Shown: positions 25,554 to 34,070 of the stretch, piece by piece | Layout: each line of letters begins with the position of its first letter | How positions within the stretch are numbered: the first letter of the stretch is position 1 | Source: Acidimicrobiales bacterium | GTDB taxonomy: Bacteria > Actinomycetota > Acidimicrobiia > Acidimicrobiales > Bog-793 | NCBI GenBank assembly: GCA_035294085.1 | Contig: DATGLP010000027.1 | Coordinates: 1-64,000 of the forward strand | DNA length: 64,000 nt | Direction: 5' to 3' | Made by a program: the position numbers and the translations under genes | The notes under the pieces: generated by a model | Told to the model about the DNA's origin: nothing | The model's database searches: none | Seen by the model: only the letters and a program-made list of their open reading frames with translations

Positions 25554-26632
25554 GTCCGGATCCTACCGTCGACGAGCCTCACCACGAGGGAGGGATCCGC
25601 CCCGGTCGGCAGCGGTCCCGCGGTCGTGAGGATCGCCTGGCCTGGGGGTAGCGCGGTGACGAGCGCGCGTGCGGTTCGGTCGTCGAGCTCGGAGAAGGCA
25701 TCGTCGAGGAGCAGGACCGGCGCACTGCCGCGCGCCGCGGTCACGAGGTCGTGCGCCGCGAGGCGCAGCGCGAGCGTGAGGGCGCGCTGGCGGCCCTGTG
25801 ACAGGCGGGTCCGCGCATCGAGGCCGCCGACACGCACCACGAGCTCGTCGCGGTGCGGGCCGAGGGTCGACACGCCGCGCCGCAGGTCCTCCGCACGTGC
25901 CCGGACGAGCGCGTCGGCCAGGCATCCCTCGTACGAGCGCTCGTAGGACAGCTCGAGCACCCCGAGGTCTGCGCCGGCGAGGCGGTCGAGCGCGGCCCCG
26001 ACAGCCGGCTCGAGCGTCTTCGCGACCCGCTCGCGCTCGGCGGTGAGCGCCTCGCCGAGCTGCGCGAGCTGCGCATCCCAGACGTCGAGGCTCGCGAGCA
26101 CCGCCGTCGAGGCCCGCCCGCCGGCCTGCTTCAGGAGATTGGCGCGCTGGCGCAGGGCCCGCTCGACGCGACGCCGCAGGTAGCCGAGCCGGCCGTCGCT
26201 CGCCTCGAGGAGGTCGTCGAGGAAGTCCCGGCGCCGCTCGGGTGGGCCCTTCACGAGCGCGAGGTCGTCGGGCGCGAACACCGTGACCTGGAACGCCGCA
26301 GCGAGATCGGCGCCGCGCACGACCCGCTGGCGATTCAGGAACGCCTGGTCATGACGGCCGGGGACGATCTCCACCTCGATGAGGGCTCGGCGTGGCGGAG
26401 GCGGCGCCTCGAGGCGCACGAAGGCTCGAGCCGCGCCGCTTCGCACGAGCGCGTCGCGCGGGCTCGATCGGAACGACCGGAGCGTCGACGCGTACGCGAT
26501 CGCCTCGAGCAGGCTCGTCTTGCCGGCGCCGTTCTCACCGGCGACGACCGTGAGGCCGGCCCGAGCGGGGTGCAGCTTGGCCGCCTCCAGGTTCCGGAAG
26601 TCGGTGACCGCGACCCAGGAGATCTCGCTCAG
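25550..26632 (-). CDS. recF: DNA replication and repair protein RecF
   Basis: A 360-residue RecF, the SMC-like ATPase that loads RecA at gaps. The full N-terminus is present in frame: SEISWVAVTDFRNLEAAKLH, then Walker A GENGAGKTSLLEA (about 33-45) and LRSFR. The signature and Walker B lie near the C-terminus (LSQGRQRALTLALRL, VLLLDDAFSELD). No ATG, GTG or TTG exists in frame before 26446, which is beyond Walker A, so the start must be non-standard. CTG at 26632 fits best: it overlaps the dnaN stop as CTGA and has GGTGAGG five bases upstream. Confidence 0.9.
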   Translation of the reverse strand: MSEISWVAVTDFRNLEAAKLHPARAGLTVVAGENGAGKTSLLEAIAYASTLRSFRSSPRDALVRSGAARAFVRLEAPPPPRRALIEVEIVPGRHDQAFLNRQRVVRGADLAAAFQVTVFAPDDLALVKGPPERRRDFLDDLLEASDGRLGYLRRRVERALRQRANLLKQAGGRASTAVLASLDVWDAQLAQLGEALTAERERVAKTLEPAVGAALDRLAGADLGVLELSYERSYEGCLADALVRARAEDLRRGVSTLGPHRDELVVRVGGLDARTRLSQGRQRALTLALRLAAHDLVTAARGSAPVLLLDDAFSELDDRTARALVTALPPGQAILTTAGPLPTGADPSLVVRLVDGRIRT

Positions 26633-27750
26633 GAAACCCTCACCGGCATGAGCAGGTAGCGGTAGTCGTCCTGCGAGCCGGCCCGCAGCGTGGCCGGCTT
26701 CGTGGCATCGATCACCTCGAGGAGGAGCTCGTCGCCTGGGACCGCCTCGACCCCGTCGAGGAGGTAGCCCGGGTTGAAGGCCACGGTGAGCTCCTCGCCG
26801 CGATACGCGCCGGCGACCCGCTCGCTGGCGCGCCCGCTCTCGGCCGTGAGGACGGTGAGCTCGACCCCGTCATCCGAGAACGTGAGCCGTACCGGGGTGC
26901 TCGCCTCCCGCGCGTCGCGCACCATCAGGCGCACCCGCCGCAGCGCCGCGCCGAACGCCTCCCGCTCCACCGTGAGCACGTTCGGGTACGAAGGCGGCAG
27001 CAGCCGTTCGTAGTCGGGGAACGGACCTTTGAGGAGGCGCGTCGTCAGCCGCACGTCCCCCACCTCGAAGACCGCGTCGAGGTCGCTGTAGCGCAGGACC
27101 ACCGTCCCCTCGCCGTCCGGCTCGCCGGCGACGAGGCGCTGGATCTCCCCGAGCGCGCGCGCCGGCACCAGCACCTCCGAGCCAGCGCCGAGGGCACTCA
27201 ACCCGACGAGGTCCCGGAACGCGAGCCGGTACGAGTCGGTCGCCACGAGGCGCAGCCCGCTCTCGGTCGCCACCATCAGCACCCCCGTGAGCTGCGGCGC
27301 GCGCGTGTCGTCGGTCAGCGCGGCACGCACCACCTGGCGCAAGCCCTCGGCGAAGCGAGCCGCGGGGAGGACGATCCCCTCCCCGCCGACGGAGCTGAGG
27401 CGCGTGATCTCCGCTCCGAGCGGGGAGCGCACCACGAACTCGGCTCGACCAGCCGCGAGACGGACCTCGTCCTCGCTCCCGACCACGCTCACCGCGCCCG
27501 GCTCGAGCGCTCGCACGATGTCGACGGCGAGGCGCGCCGGCACGAGGGCGCTGCCATCCGCCTCACCCGCGACCTCGGTCCTGACCTCGATGACGAGGTC
27601 GGGATCCGAGCCAGTCGCCTCGAGACGGTTGCCGCGGAGCGTGAGCTGGATGCTGGGCGTCCCGGCGATGCCGGCGGACCTCGGTGCGGCTGCCCGGCTC
27701 GCGGTGCTCAGCACCTCGAGAAGGCCGTCGCGTTCGGCGCGGAACTTCAC
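26629..27750 (-). CDS. dnaN: DNA polymerase III beta subunit (sliding clamp)
   Basis: A 373-residue clamp with the usual three topologically similar domains and the C-terminal VRVS-type end (YRYLLMPVRVS) close to the MPMRL consensus. The start is GTG (MKFRAERDGLLEVLS) with an upstream AGGAAGGGAG stretch. It is separated from dnaA by a 240 bp gap rich in DnaA-box-like sequences and overlaps recF by four bases. Confidence 0.96.
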   Translation of the reverse strand: MKFRAERDGLLEVLSTASRAAAPRSAGIAGTPSIQLTLRGNRLEATGSDPDLVIEVRTEVAGEADGSALVPARLAVDIVRALEPGAVSVVGSEDEVRLAAGRAEFVVRSPLGAEITRLSSVGGEGIVLPAARFAEGLRQVVRAALTDDTRAPQLTGVLMVATESGLRLVATDSYRLAFRDLVGLSALGAGSEVLVPARALGEIQRLVAGEPDGEGTVVLRYSDLDAVFEVGDVRLTTRLLKGPFPDYERLLPPSYPNVLTVEREAFGAALRRVRLMVRDAREASTPVRLTFSDDGVELTVLTAESGRASERVAGAYRGEELTVAFNPGYLLDGVEAVPGDELLLEVIDATKPATLRAGSQDDYRYLLMPVRVS

Positions 27751-27813
27751 CGGTCGTGCACTCCCTTCCTCGTCGGGTGTGATGCAGGTTCGCGGTAGCA
27801 GTAGGTGCTGGGG

Positions 27814-27960
27814 ATTGTGGACGGAGCGGTATCCTCGCAGGTCGACGCGGCGGTCTCGACGCGCGCGTCGTCCCCGGCGCGCCCACAGACGCGCGTGGTG
27901 CCGCGAGGCTGCCTGTGGACGCGTCGGCGGAGGTCCACAGGAGCGCGTGCGCTGTCCACA
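27814..27960. other. Candidate oriC: DnaA-box cluster between dnaN and dnaA
   Basis: The 240 bp gap 27751-27990 holds at least four sites close to the high-GC DnaA box TTGTCCACA: TGTGGACGG (27816-27824), TGTGGACGC (27914-27922), AGGTCCACA (27931-27939) and CTGTCCACA (27952-27960), in both orientations. The least GC-rich part is around 27781-27835. The position between dnaA and dnaN is the usual actinobacterial origin site. Confidence 0.6.
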
Positions 27961-27990
27961 GGAATCCCCGTTCGCCTTCCCCCGCGTGGC

Positions 27991-29352
27991 TCATTCGCCA
28001 TTGCGGATGCGGACGATGAGGTCCGTCACCTGCTCGTAGACCTGCCGGCGCTCCTTCATCAGGCGGGCGATCTTCTCGACGGCGTGGATGACCGTCGTGT
28101 GGTCGCGCCCGCCGAACTCGCGGGCGATGGCGGGGTAGGAGAAGTCGGTGAGCTCCCGGAAGACGTACATGCCGATCTGGCGGGCGATGACGAGGGGACG
28201 TCGTCGGCTGGCGCTGCGCAGCTCGTCCACGCTGAAGCCGAAGTGCTCGGAGGTTGCCGTCAGGATGTGCTGCGCGGTGATCCGGCGGGGCTGGGGCCGA
28301 GCGACGAGGTCGGAGAGCACGGTCTCGGCGAGCTCGAGCGTGAGCGGCTGGCGGGTGAGGCTCGCGTAGGCGGTGACGCGGATGAGGGCGCCTTCGAGCT
28401 CGCGGATGTTGTCCTTGATGTTGCCGGCGATGAACTCGAGCACGTCGTCGGGCACGACGGCGCGCTCGTGAGCGGCCTTGGTGCGCAGGATCGCGATGCG
28501 CGTCTCGAGCTCCGGTGGCTGGATGTCGGCGATCAGCCCGGACAGGAAGCGGCTCCGCAGCCGGCTCTCCAGCGTGGCGATCGATCCTGGAGGGCGGTCG
28601 GAGGTGAGCACGAGCTGCTTCGAGGCCTCGTGCAGCGAGTTGAAGGTGTGGAAGAACTCCTCCTGGAGCGACTCCTTGCCCTCGAGGAACTGGATGTCGT
28701 CGATGAGCAGCACGTCGCAGTCCCGGTAGCGGCGCTTGAAGGCCCCCGTCGTGTTGTTCCGGATCGCCTCGACGAACTCGTTCATGAAGGTCTCCGTCGA
28801 GACGTAGCGGACGTGCAGGCGGGGGAAGTTGTCGATGACGTAGCTGCGGATCGCCTGGAGCAGGTGCGTCTTGCCGAGACCCGCGGCACCGATCAGGAAG
28901 AGGGGGTTGTAGGCACGCGCCGGCGCCTCCGCGACCGAGAGGGATGCCGCGTGCGCGAAGCGGTTCGAGGGGCCGATCACGAAGCTCTCGAACGTGTAGC
29001 GTCCCGGCGACGGCCGGTCCGTCGCCTCCGGCTCCGGGAGCGCGGCTTCGAGGGCGCCGGCTTGTCGCGCGAGCTCCGGCTCCGGCTGGCGCTCGACGTC
29101 GTCGGCGGTGACGACGTCGAAGCGGATCGGGATCGCGGTCCCTGCGGCATCGAGCACGGCGTCTCGCAGGAGTCCCGCGAAGCGGCTCTCGAGGCGCTCG
29201 CGCACGAGGTGGTTCGGCACGGCGAGGCGCAGCTCCCCGTTCACGAGGCCGAGTGGCTCGACGCCGACGAACCAGGTGCGCCACACCGCCTCGGAGACCT
29301 GGGACTGGATCGCGCCGGCGCAGTCGTCCCATAGCTGCTGAGCGTCGGTCAC
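27991..29352 (-). CDS. dnaA: Chromosomal replication initiator DnaA
   Basis: A 453-residue initiator. Domain I ([21 protein letters not shown]) is followed by a short linker. Domain III has Walker [12 protein letters not shown] and Walker [14 protein letters not shown], and domain IV has the box-binding signature [18 protein letters not shown] at 29352 is preferred because GGAGGG precedes it; an in-frame GTG at 29394 would read through DnaA-box-like DNA and is less likely. A TAGGAT -10 candidate on the minus strand lies at 29431-29436, and three DnaA-box-like sites at 29375-29406 suggest autoregulation. Confidence 0.96.
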   Translation of the reverse strand: MTDAQQLWDDCAGAIQSQVSEAVWRTWFVGVEPLGLVNGELRLAVPNHLVRERLESRFAGLLRDAVLDAAGTAIPIRFDVVTADDVERQPEPELARQAGALEAALPEPEATDRPSPGRYTFESFVIGPSNRFAHAASLSVAEAPARAYNPLFLIGAAGLGKTHLLQAIRSYVIDNFPRLHVRYVSTETFMNEFVEAIRNNTTGAFKRRYRDCDVLLIDDIQFLEGKESLQEEFFHTFNSLHEASKQLVLTSDRPPGSIATLESRLRSRFLSGLIADIQPPELETRIAILRTKAAHERAVVPDDVLEFIAGNIKDNIRELEGALIRVTAYASLTRQPLTLELAETVLSDLVARPQPRRITAQHILTATSEHFGFSVDELRSASRRRPLVIARQIGMYVFRELTDFSYPAIAREFGGRDHTTVIHAVEKIARLMKERRQVYEQVTDLIVRIRNGE

Positions 29353-29374
29353 AGCACTGCGCCCTCCGTCAAAG

Positions 29375-29436
29375 TTCTCCACAGGAGGGTCCACATCTGT
29401 GGACTATGGGAACGATCCGCGGAGGTCAGCATCCTA
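29375..29436. promoter_or_regulatory. dnaA promoter region with DnaA-box-like sites
   Basis: TTCTCCACA (29375-29383), GGGTCCACA (29387-29395) and TGTGGACTA (29398-29406) resemble DnaA boxes. They lie between the dnaA start and its putative -10 TAGGAT (minus strand, 29431-29436), as expected for autorepression or a second part of the origin. Confidence 0.5.
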
Positions 29437-29487
29437 CAGCCCGCTACGGTGCTGTGCCGAGGTCCCGAGACCACGGGCGGAGCGCGC

Positions 29488-29493
29488 TAGGAT
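29488..29493 (+). promoter_or_regulatory. Putative -10 box of the rpmH operon
   Basis: TAGGAT lies 24 bases before the rpmH ATG; the same hexamer serves dnaA in the opposite direction. The -35 is not clear. Confidence 0.4.
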
Positions 29494-29517
29494 GCGCCGT
29501 CTTCGCAAAGGGGCAGC

Positions 29518-29652
29518 ATGAAGCGGACCTACCAGCCGAACACGAGGAAGCGCGCGAAGCGACACGGGTTCCGGCACCGGATGGCGACGCACGCCGGGCG
29601 GGCGATCCTGAAGGCCCGTCGGCGCCGCGGACGGGCGCGACTGTCTGCTTGA
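29518..29652 (+). CDS. rpmH: 50S ribosomal protein L34
   Basis: A 44-residue basic protein with the whole L34 pattern: [39 protein letters not shown], ending LSA. It is the normal family length. The ATG follows AAAGGGG. It is divergent from dnaA across the origin and overlaps rnpA by four bases. Confidence 0.97.
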   Translation: MKRTYQPNTRKRAKRHGFRHRMATHAGRAILKARRRRGRARLSA

Positions 29653-29996
29653 GTCCCCGCCCGGCAGCGGTCCGGGGGCACCGGGCCTTCCGTGCGCTCG
29701 CCCGCTCCCGCCGACGAGCTGCGAGCGGCCCGATCACGGTACACTTCGAACCGACCGGAGGCGCCGGCGGCGAGGTGCGCGTCGCGTTCGCGGTCGGCAG
29801 GAAGGTCGGTGGGGCCGTCGCCCGGAACCGCTGGCGGCGGCGCCTGCGCGCCATCGTCGCCGGGTGCTCGGCGGAGCTCCCCCCGGGTGACTACCTCATC
29901 GGCCTCGGGCCAGACGTCGCCTCGCTGAGCTTCGAGGAGCTGAGGGAGCAGGTGATCGACACGATGCGGAGAGCGAGCGGGAGGAGCGGACGGTGA
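29649..29996 (+). CDS. rnpA: Ribonuclease P protein component
   Basis: A 115-residue basic protein that assists the RNase P RNA in trimming tRNA 5' ends. The RnpA signature is [21 protein letters not shown] (about 57-77), including the RNR core. The only start available in frame near the expected N-terminus is TTG at 29649, overlapping the rpmH stop (TTGA). The N-terminal region before the core is shorter than in many homologues. It overlaps yidD by four bases. Confidence 0.93.
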   Translation: MSPRPAAVRGHRAFRALARSRRRAASGPITVHFEPTGGAGGEVRVAFAVGRKVGGAVARNRWRRRLRAIVAGCSAELPPGDYLIGLGPDVASLSFEELREQVIDTMRRASGRSGR

Positions 29997-30223
29997 GCGA
30001 GCCGCGACGGTGGCTGCGTGTCGCGCTCGTCGCGCTCGTACGCGCCTACCAGGTGGCCCGTGCCGGGCACCCGTCGCACTGTCGCTACGTCCCGTCGTGC
30101 TCCCAGTACGCGCTCGAGGCGCTCGAGGCGCACGGGGCGCTGCGCGGGTCCTCGCTCGCGCTCCGGCGCCTCCTGCGCTGCCACCCGCTCGGTGGACGGG
30201 GCTTCGACCCCGTGCCGGGCTAG
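29993..30223 (+). CDS. yidD: Membrane protein insertion efficiency factor YidD
   Basis: A 76-residue YidD with the family core: [58 protein letters not shown], including the three cysteines. It supports Sec/YidC-dependent membrane insertion at the inner face of the membrane. GTG overlaps the rnpA stop, and yidC follows 15 bases later. Confidence 0.95.
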   Translation: MSEPRRWLRVALVALVRAYQVARAGHPSHCRYVPSCSQYALEALEAHGALRGSSLALRRLLRCHPLGGRGFDPVPG

Positions 30224-30238
30224 GGCTAGGGGGACCTC

Positions 30239-31342
30239 GTGCTGCTCGCCTCGACGATCGGCCAGATCGCCCACCCGTTCTTCGTCGCCTTCGCCTGGCT
30301 GATCGCCGAGTTCTACGCCCTCATCCCGAACTACGCGGTCGCGATCGCGCTCCTCACGATCGCCGTCATGGTCGTCGTCTTCCCGATCAACCGCCGCGCG
30401 ACGCGCTCGATGATGAAGATGCAGCTCCTCGCGCCGGAGATCCGCAAGCTGCAGGCGAAGTACAAGGCCCAGCCGGGAGCGACGGTCCAGGAGCGACAGG
30501 AGGCCCGTCAGCGCCTCAACGAGGAGCTCATGGCCCTCTACCGGGAGAACAACGTCAGCCCGACCGGGGGCTGCCTGCCGATGCTGCTGCAGTTCCCGAT
30601 CTTCTGGATCCTGTACATGACGATCCGGGGCCTCACGCACGAGGGCGTGGGCAACAGGGTCCTCGCCCCCCTCTACATCGACAGGGGCACCCGCCTCTAC
30701 CGCGACATCATCCAGCAGAACCTGCACACCGCCCACCCGCAGCTCAACGCCTTCGGCATCAACCTCGCCGACTCGGTGCGGACCTCGTGGCTGACCTGGG
30801 GCCAGAAGGTCCCCTTCATCATCCTCATCCTGCTCGCGATCGGGCTGCAGTACGTGCAGATGAAGCAGCTGAACGGCCGGAACCCGGCGGCGGCCCAGGC
30901 GAACCCGCAGATGCAGCAGATGCAGAAGATCTTCCCGGTGATCTTCGCGATCATCTACATCTCGATCCCCGCTGGGGTCAACGTGTACTTCATCGTCTCG
31001 AGCCTCTTCCGCATCGCCCAGCAGGAGTACATGTACCGGCGCGACCCGCACATCCGCGAGTCGCTCGCGCGGCTGCACGCGCGCGCCAGAGCCGACGGCA
31101 AGGTCGTGGACGCGAAGGTGCGGGTGCCGGCGGCATCGCGGGCGAAGGGCCTGTTCGGACGGGTGTTCGCGACGCCGGCGCTCGAGCCCGGCGAGAACGG
31201 GGGTGGACGGCCGCCGGCTCGGACCGCCGAGGCGCCGAAGAAGGGCGCCATCGCGCGCACGACCCCGGCAGGCGAGGGTCGGAGTCACCAGCGGCGCCCG
31301 CACCCGAGGGCCCAGGGGAAACGCCCCCGCAAGCCGAGGTAG
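30239..31342 (+). CDS. yidC: Membrane protein insertase YidC
   Basis: A 367-residue YidC/Oxa1 insertase. The membrane core (about 30-275) includes IALLTIAVMVVVFPINRR, the cytosolic helical hairpin from RSMMKMQLLAPEIRKLQAKY to ALYRENNVSPTGGCLPMLLQFPIFWILY, and the last helices FPVIFAIIYISIPAGVNVYFIVSSL. The C-terminal 95 residues form a basic, proline-rich cytosolic tail (GKRPRKPR at the end), as in other actinobacteria, thought to contact the ribosome. GTG at 30239 has an AGGGGGA site. The jag gene follows three bases later. Confidence 0.95.
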   Translation: MLLASTIGQIAHPFFVAFAWLIAEFYALIPNYAVAIALLTIAVMVVVFPINRRATRSMMKMQLLAPEIRKLQAKYKAQPGATVQERQEARQRLNEELMALYRENNVSPTGGCLPMLLQFPIFWILYMTIRGLTHEGVGNRVLAPLYIDRGTRLYRDIIQQNLHTAHPQLNAFGINLADSVRTSWLTWGQKVPFIILILLAIGLQYVQMKQLNGRNPAAAQANPQMQQMQKIFPVIFAIIYISIPAGVNVYFIVSSLFRIAQQEYMYRRDPHIRESLARLHARARADGKVVDAKVRVPAASRAKGLFGRVFATPALEPGENGGGRPPARTAEAPKKGAIARTTPAGEGRSHQRRPHPRAQGKRPRKPR

Positions 31343-31345
31343 GCG

Positions 31346-32269
31346 ATGGAGTGGGTGGAGACGACCGGTTCGACGGTCGCCGCGGCGCTCGAGGCTGCGC
31401 TCGACGTGCTCGGGGTCGACGAGCACGATGCGGAGGTGGTCATCCTCGAGGAGCCGCGCACCGGGCTGTTCGGGCTGCGGCGTGGGGAGGCTCGTGTACG
31501 CGCCCGCGTGCGACCTTCCGCGCCACGGCCGAAGCGCCCCCAGCGCGGTCGGAGCGCGCGTGACCAGGGAGAGAGCCGCAGCCGGTCGGCTGGCGCCGGG
31601 ACGCGCCGGCCGAGCGAGCGGGGCGTGCCGCCGCCCGGGCAGGGGGGATCCGCGAGCGGGGCGGCGGCGGGTGGTGCGGACCAGGCCCGACGAGCGCCGC
31701 GTCGGCGCGGCGGGCGTCGCGGCGGGGCTGCCGCGAGGGCACGTGTCGAAGCGAGGGGCGAGGAGGGGCAGATGACCGTCGAGCAGGAGGCGGAGCTCGT
31801 TGGCGCGTTCGTGCGGGGGGTCGTCGAGCGCTTCGGGTTCGACGCCACCACCTCCGTGCGCGTGGAGGACGACGCCGTCGCCGTGGAGGTGGACGGCGAC
31901 GACCTCGGGCTGCTCATCGGCCCACGTGGCGCGACCCTCGACGCGCTGCAGGAGCTGGCTCGGACCGTCCTCCAGCGGCGTGGCGGCGAGCAGCGAGCGG
32001 CGAGGGTATCCGTCGACGTCGCAGGTTTCCGGGCGCGTCGAGCTGCGGCGCTCGCCGCCTTCGCCCGACGGGCGGCCGCCGAGGTCCTCGAGACGGGCGA
32101 GACGCAGGCGCTCGAGCCGATGTCGGCCGCGGACCGGAAGATCGTCCACGACGCCGTCAACCCGATCGAAGGGGTCGAGACCGCCTCCGAAGGCGTCGAG
32201 CCGGGCCGCTACGTCGTGATCCGACCCGCCGCGAGGCGAGCGGCCGGCGCCGGCGCGCCCTCGAGCTGA
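31346..32269 (+). CDS. jag: Jag/KhpB RNA-binding protein
   Basis: A 307-residue protein with the Jag N-terminal domain (1-52, ETTGSTVAAALEAALDVLGV ... PRTGLFGLRR), a long Arg/Pro/Gly-rich linker (about 53-142), a KH domain (about 150-222, with DDLGLLIGPRGATLDALQEL) and an R3H domain (about 225-295, PMSAADRKIVHDAV). KhpB proteins bind many RNAs and influence cell division and wall synthesis. An in-frame ATG at residue 143 (31772) is preceded by GAGGAGGGG, so a shorter KH-R3H form may also be made. It follows yidC and precedes rsmG, the normal order. Confidence 0.92.
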   Translation: MEWVETTGSTVAAALEAALDVLGVDEHDAEVVILEEPRTGLFGLRRGEARVRARVRPSAPRPKRPQRGRSARDQGESRSRSAGAGTRRPSERGVPPPGQGGSASGAAAGGADQARRAPRRRGGRRGGAAARARVEARGEEGQMTVEQEAELVGAFVRGVVERFGFDATTSVRVEDDAVAVEVDGDDLGLLIGPRGATLDALQELARTVLQRRGGEQRAARVSVDVAGFRARRAAALAAFARRAAAEVLETGETQALEPMSAADRKIVHDAVNPIEGVETASEGVEPGRYVVIRPAARRAAGAGAPSS

Positions 32270-32299
32270 CCGAGCCGCCGTGCCGGGTGCGGTGTCGCC

Positions 32300-32935
32300 G
32301 TGGCCGCGGTCCCCGACGCCATCGGGGTGAGCGAGGCGCTCCTCGACGTCCTCGCCGAGGCGCAGGCGCTCGGTGCCATCGGGCCGGCCTCTCTCGCCGA
32401 CCACGTGGCGCATGCCGCCGCCTTCGCCGACCTCCTCGCCCGGGAGCCGTCGCGGCGGGTTCTCGACCTCGGCAGCGGCGGCGGCCTCCCCGGGCTCGTC
32501 GTCGCCGAGCTCCTCCCCGAGCGCGAGGTCGTGCTCCTCGAGGGCAGGAAGGGGCGGGCCGCCTTCCTCGCGCAGTCCATCCGCCGCCTCGAACTGGGCG
32601 AGCGAGTGCGCGTGCTTCCCGGGCGCGCCGAGGAGCTGGGGCACGACCGCCGCCTGCGGGCGAACTTCGAGGCCGTCGTGGCGCGAGGGTTCGGCGGGCC
32701 CGGCACCACGGCGGAGTGCGCGGCCGGGTTCCTCGCACCAGGCGGTCGTCTCGTCGTGTCCGAGCCACCGGGTGGGAGCGCCCGCTGGGAGGCTGCCGGC
32801 TGCAGCCGGCTCGGCCTTGCGCTCGAGGCAATCCACGAGGCGCCGTTCGCGTTCGCCGTCCTCCGGCAGGTGCGCGCCTGTCCTGGCGCCTTCCCTCGGC
32901 GCGTCGGCATCCCGGCGAAGCGGCCGCTGTTCTGA
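32300..32935 (+). CDS. rsmG: 16S rRNA (guanine-N7) methyltransferase RsmG
   Basis: A 211-residue GidB/RsmG enzyme that methylates G527 of 16S rRNA in the E. coli numbering; loss can give low-level streptomycin resistance. The SAM site is RRVLDLGSGGGLPG (about 52-65), followed by VVLLEGRKGRAAFLAQSI, and VVARGFGGPGTTAECAAGFL matches the family's second half. GTG at 32300 is used. A long gene-free stretch follows before parA. Confidence 0.92.
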   Translation: MAAVPDAIGVSEALLDVLAEAQALGAIGPASLADHVAHAAAFADLLAREPSRRVLDLGSGGGLPGLVVAELLPEREVVLLEGRKGRAAFLAQSIRRLELGERVRVLPGRAEELGHDRRLRANFEAVVARGFGGPGTTAECAAGFLAPGGRLVVSEPPGGSARWEAAGCSRLGLALEAIHEAPFAFAVLRQVRACPGAFPRRVGIPAKRPLF

Positions 32936-33125
32936 CGGGAACGCACCGTCGAGGGGCCCCGTGGCGGAGGCGCCGAGGTGCGGTTCAGCCCGTGGTCCGA
33001 TCAGCTCGGCGCGACGTGGCCGCGGGGACGGCGCGGCCCGGAACGACTCGAAGACTGGTCCGTGGGCCGTGCCCGCCGGCGACGCCGCACCGTCCGGTCG
33101 CCTCGTCGCCCGAGGTTCGCCGGCG

Positions 33126-33146
33126 GGCGCGTCCACAGGACGCGCC
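33126..33146. repeat. Perfect inverted repeat with a DnaA-box-like centre
   Basis: GGCGCGTCC (33126-33134) and GGACGCGCC (33138-33146) flank ACA. The centre reads CGTCCACAG, close to a DnaA box. It could equally be a terminator for the rsmG message, although no T-run follows. Confidence 0.4.
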
Positions 33147-33892
33147 AGCGCCCGCGGTGCGGATCGGCGCGAGCCGCAGCATCAGGTGGTCACGGTGCGG
33201 ACACGCGTCGCCGCGAGCGGCACCGGTGGAATCGCGAGCAGGACCGGGATCGAGCACCGACGCGGCGTCGCCTCGGTGCGCGCGGCGACCTGGCCGGCGT
33301 GATTCGTCGAGCGCCGGCCAGGTGCCTCCCGCTTCTAGCCGTGCCGTCGCACCAGGCCCGGTGGTCGCGGACGAGGGGCTCGTCCGACCAGCCGAAGCGG
33401 TCGGCCTCGGTAGCGGACGCTTCGCCTGGCCGTGGCCGGGCGGCGCCGGAGCGGCGGGCTCGCGAGGCGAGCGCGGGACGCCGCGCTCGGCGTCCGTCGG
33501 ACCGGCCCGTCACGGGCGCGTGCGTCGGGGACCAGCAGGGCGACTCGTGTCGTGCGAGGATCTGCCTCGTGGGGCGACCTCGCGCTGGATCGGCCCAGTC
33601 TCGCGGCACGAGACCAGCTGTCGAGGCTCGGCGGAACGACTACCAGGCGACGGAGCGGCTCGAGATCCGAGGAGGTCGGGGCTCCTCCTCCGAGCGCCCT
33701 CGCCGCTCCCCTCCTGGCGCCGCTCGGGCGTCGGTCGCGGTGGCACCTGCTGCCTCCTCGACGCGGGGCACAGCCGGTGCTCGGGCGCGAGGGCCGCGTC
33801 CGAGCCAGTCGGGGGCCGGGCGGGTCGTCTGCTCGAGAACGTGCCCCAGTCCCGGCAGGAGGCGGGGTGGTGCGCCGGTGGCTGCGCCTGCG

Positions 33893-33906
33893 GTTCCACG
33901 TGGAAC
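33893..33906. promoter_or_regulatory. parS-like centromere site 1
   Basis: GTTCCACGTGGAAC is a perfect 14-base palindrome one transition per arm away from the bacterial parS core GTTTCACGTGAAAC. It lies 178 bp before parA. Confidence 0.75.
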
Positions 33907-33990
33907 GCGCGCCATCAGCGGCGGCGTGGCGGCGGGGGTATGCTCACCGGGCGCCCGGCTCCGCGCGTGGCTCGACGGATCGGCCGGGAG

Positions 33991-34004
33991 GTTCCACGTG
34001 AAAC
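33991..34004. promoter_or_regulatory. parS-like centromere site 2
   Basis: GTTCCACGTGAAAC differs from the consensus parS core at one position only. It lies 67 bp before the parA start and 84 bp after site 1. Confidence 0.85.
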
Positions 34005-34070
34005 GCCGGGTGCCCAGCCGTCGACGCGCGGCGCGGCAGGCAGGAGCGACATGGCGAGGTCGAGTCGGCG

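Larger units (their letters stand above)
32936..34070. other. 1.1 kb stretch without a supportable gene, holding parS sites
   Basis: Several long reading frames cross this region on both strands, but their translations are Arg-, Gly- and Pro-rich with no recognisable domain. The region holds a 21-base perfect hairpin (33126-33146) and two parS-like sites just before parA. It may be centromeric DNA or an eroded gene. Confidence 0.5.

Noticed and set aside
29353-29394. A longer DnaA starting at GTG 29394
   Set aside because: The extra 14 codons run through DnaA-box-like DNA and lack a ribosome site, while GTG 29352 has GGAGGG and starts at the family's usual N-terminus.
29891-33136. A 1081-codon minus-strand open frame opposite yidD-yidC-jag-rsmG
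   Set aside because: Four well-recognised genes occupy the other strand; the translation is low-complexity and charged.
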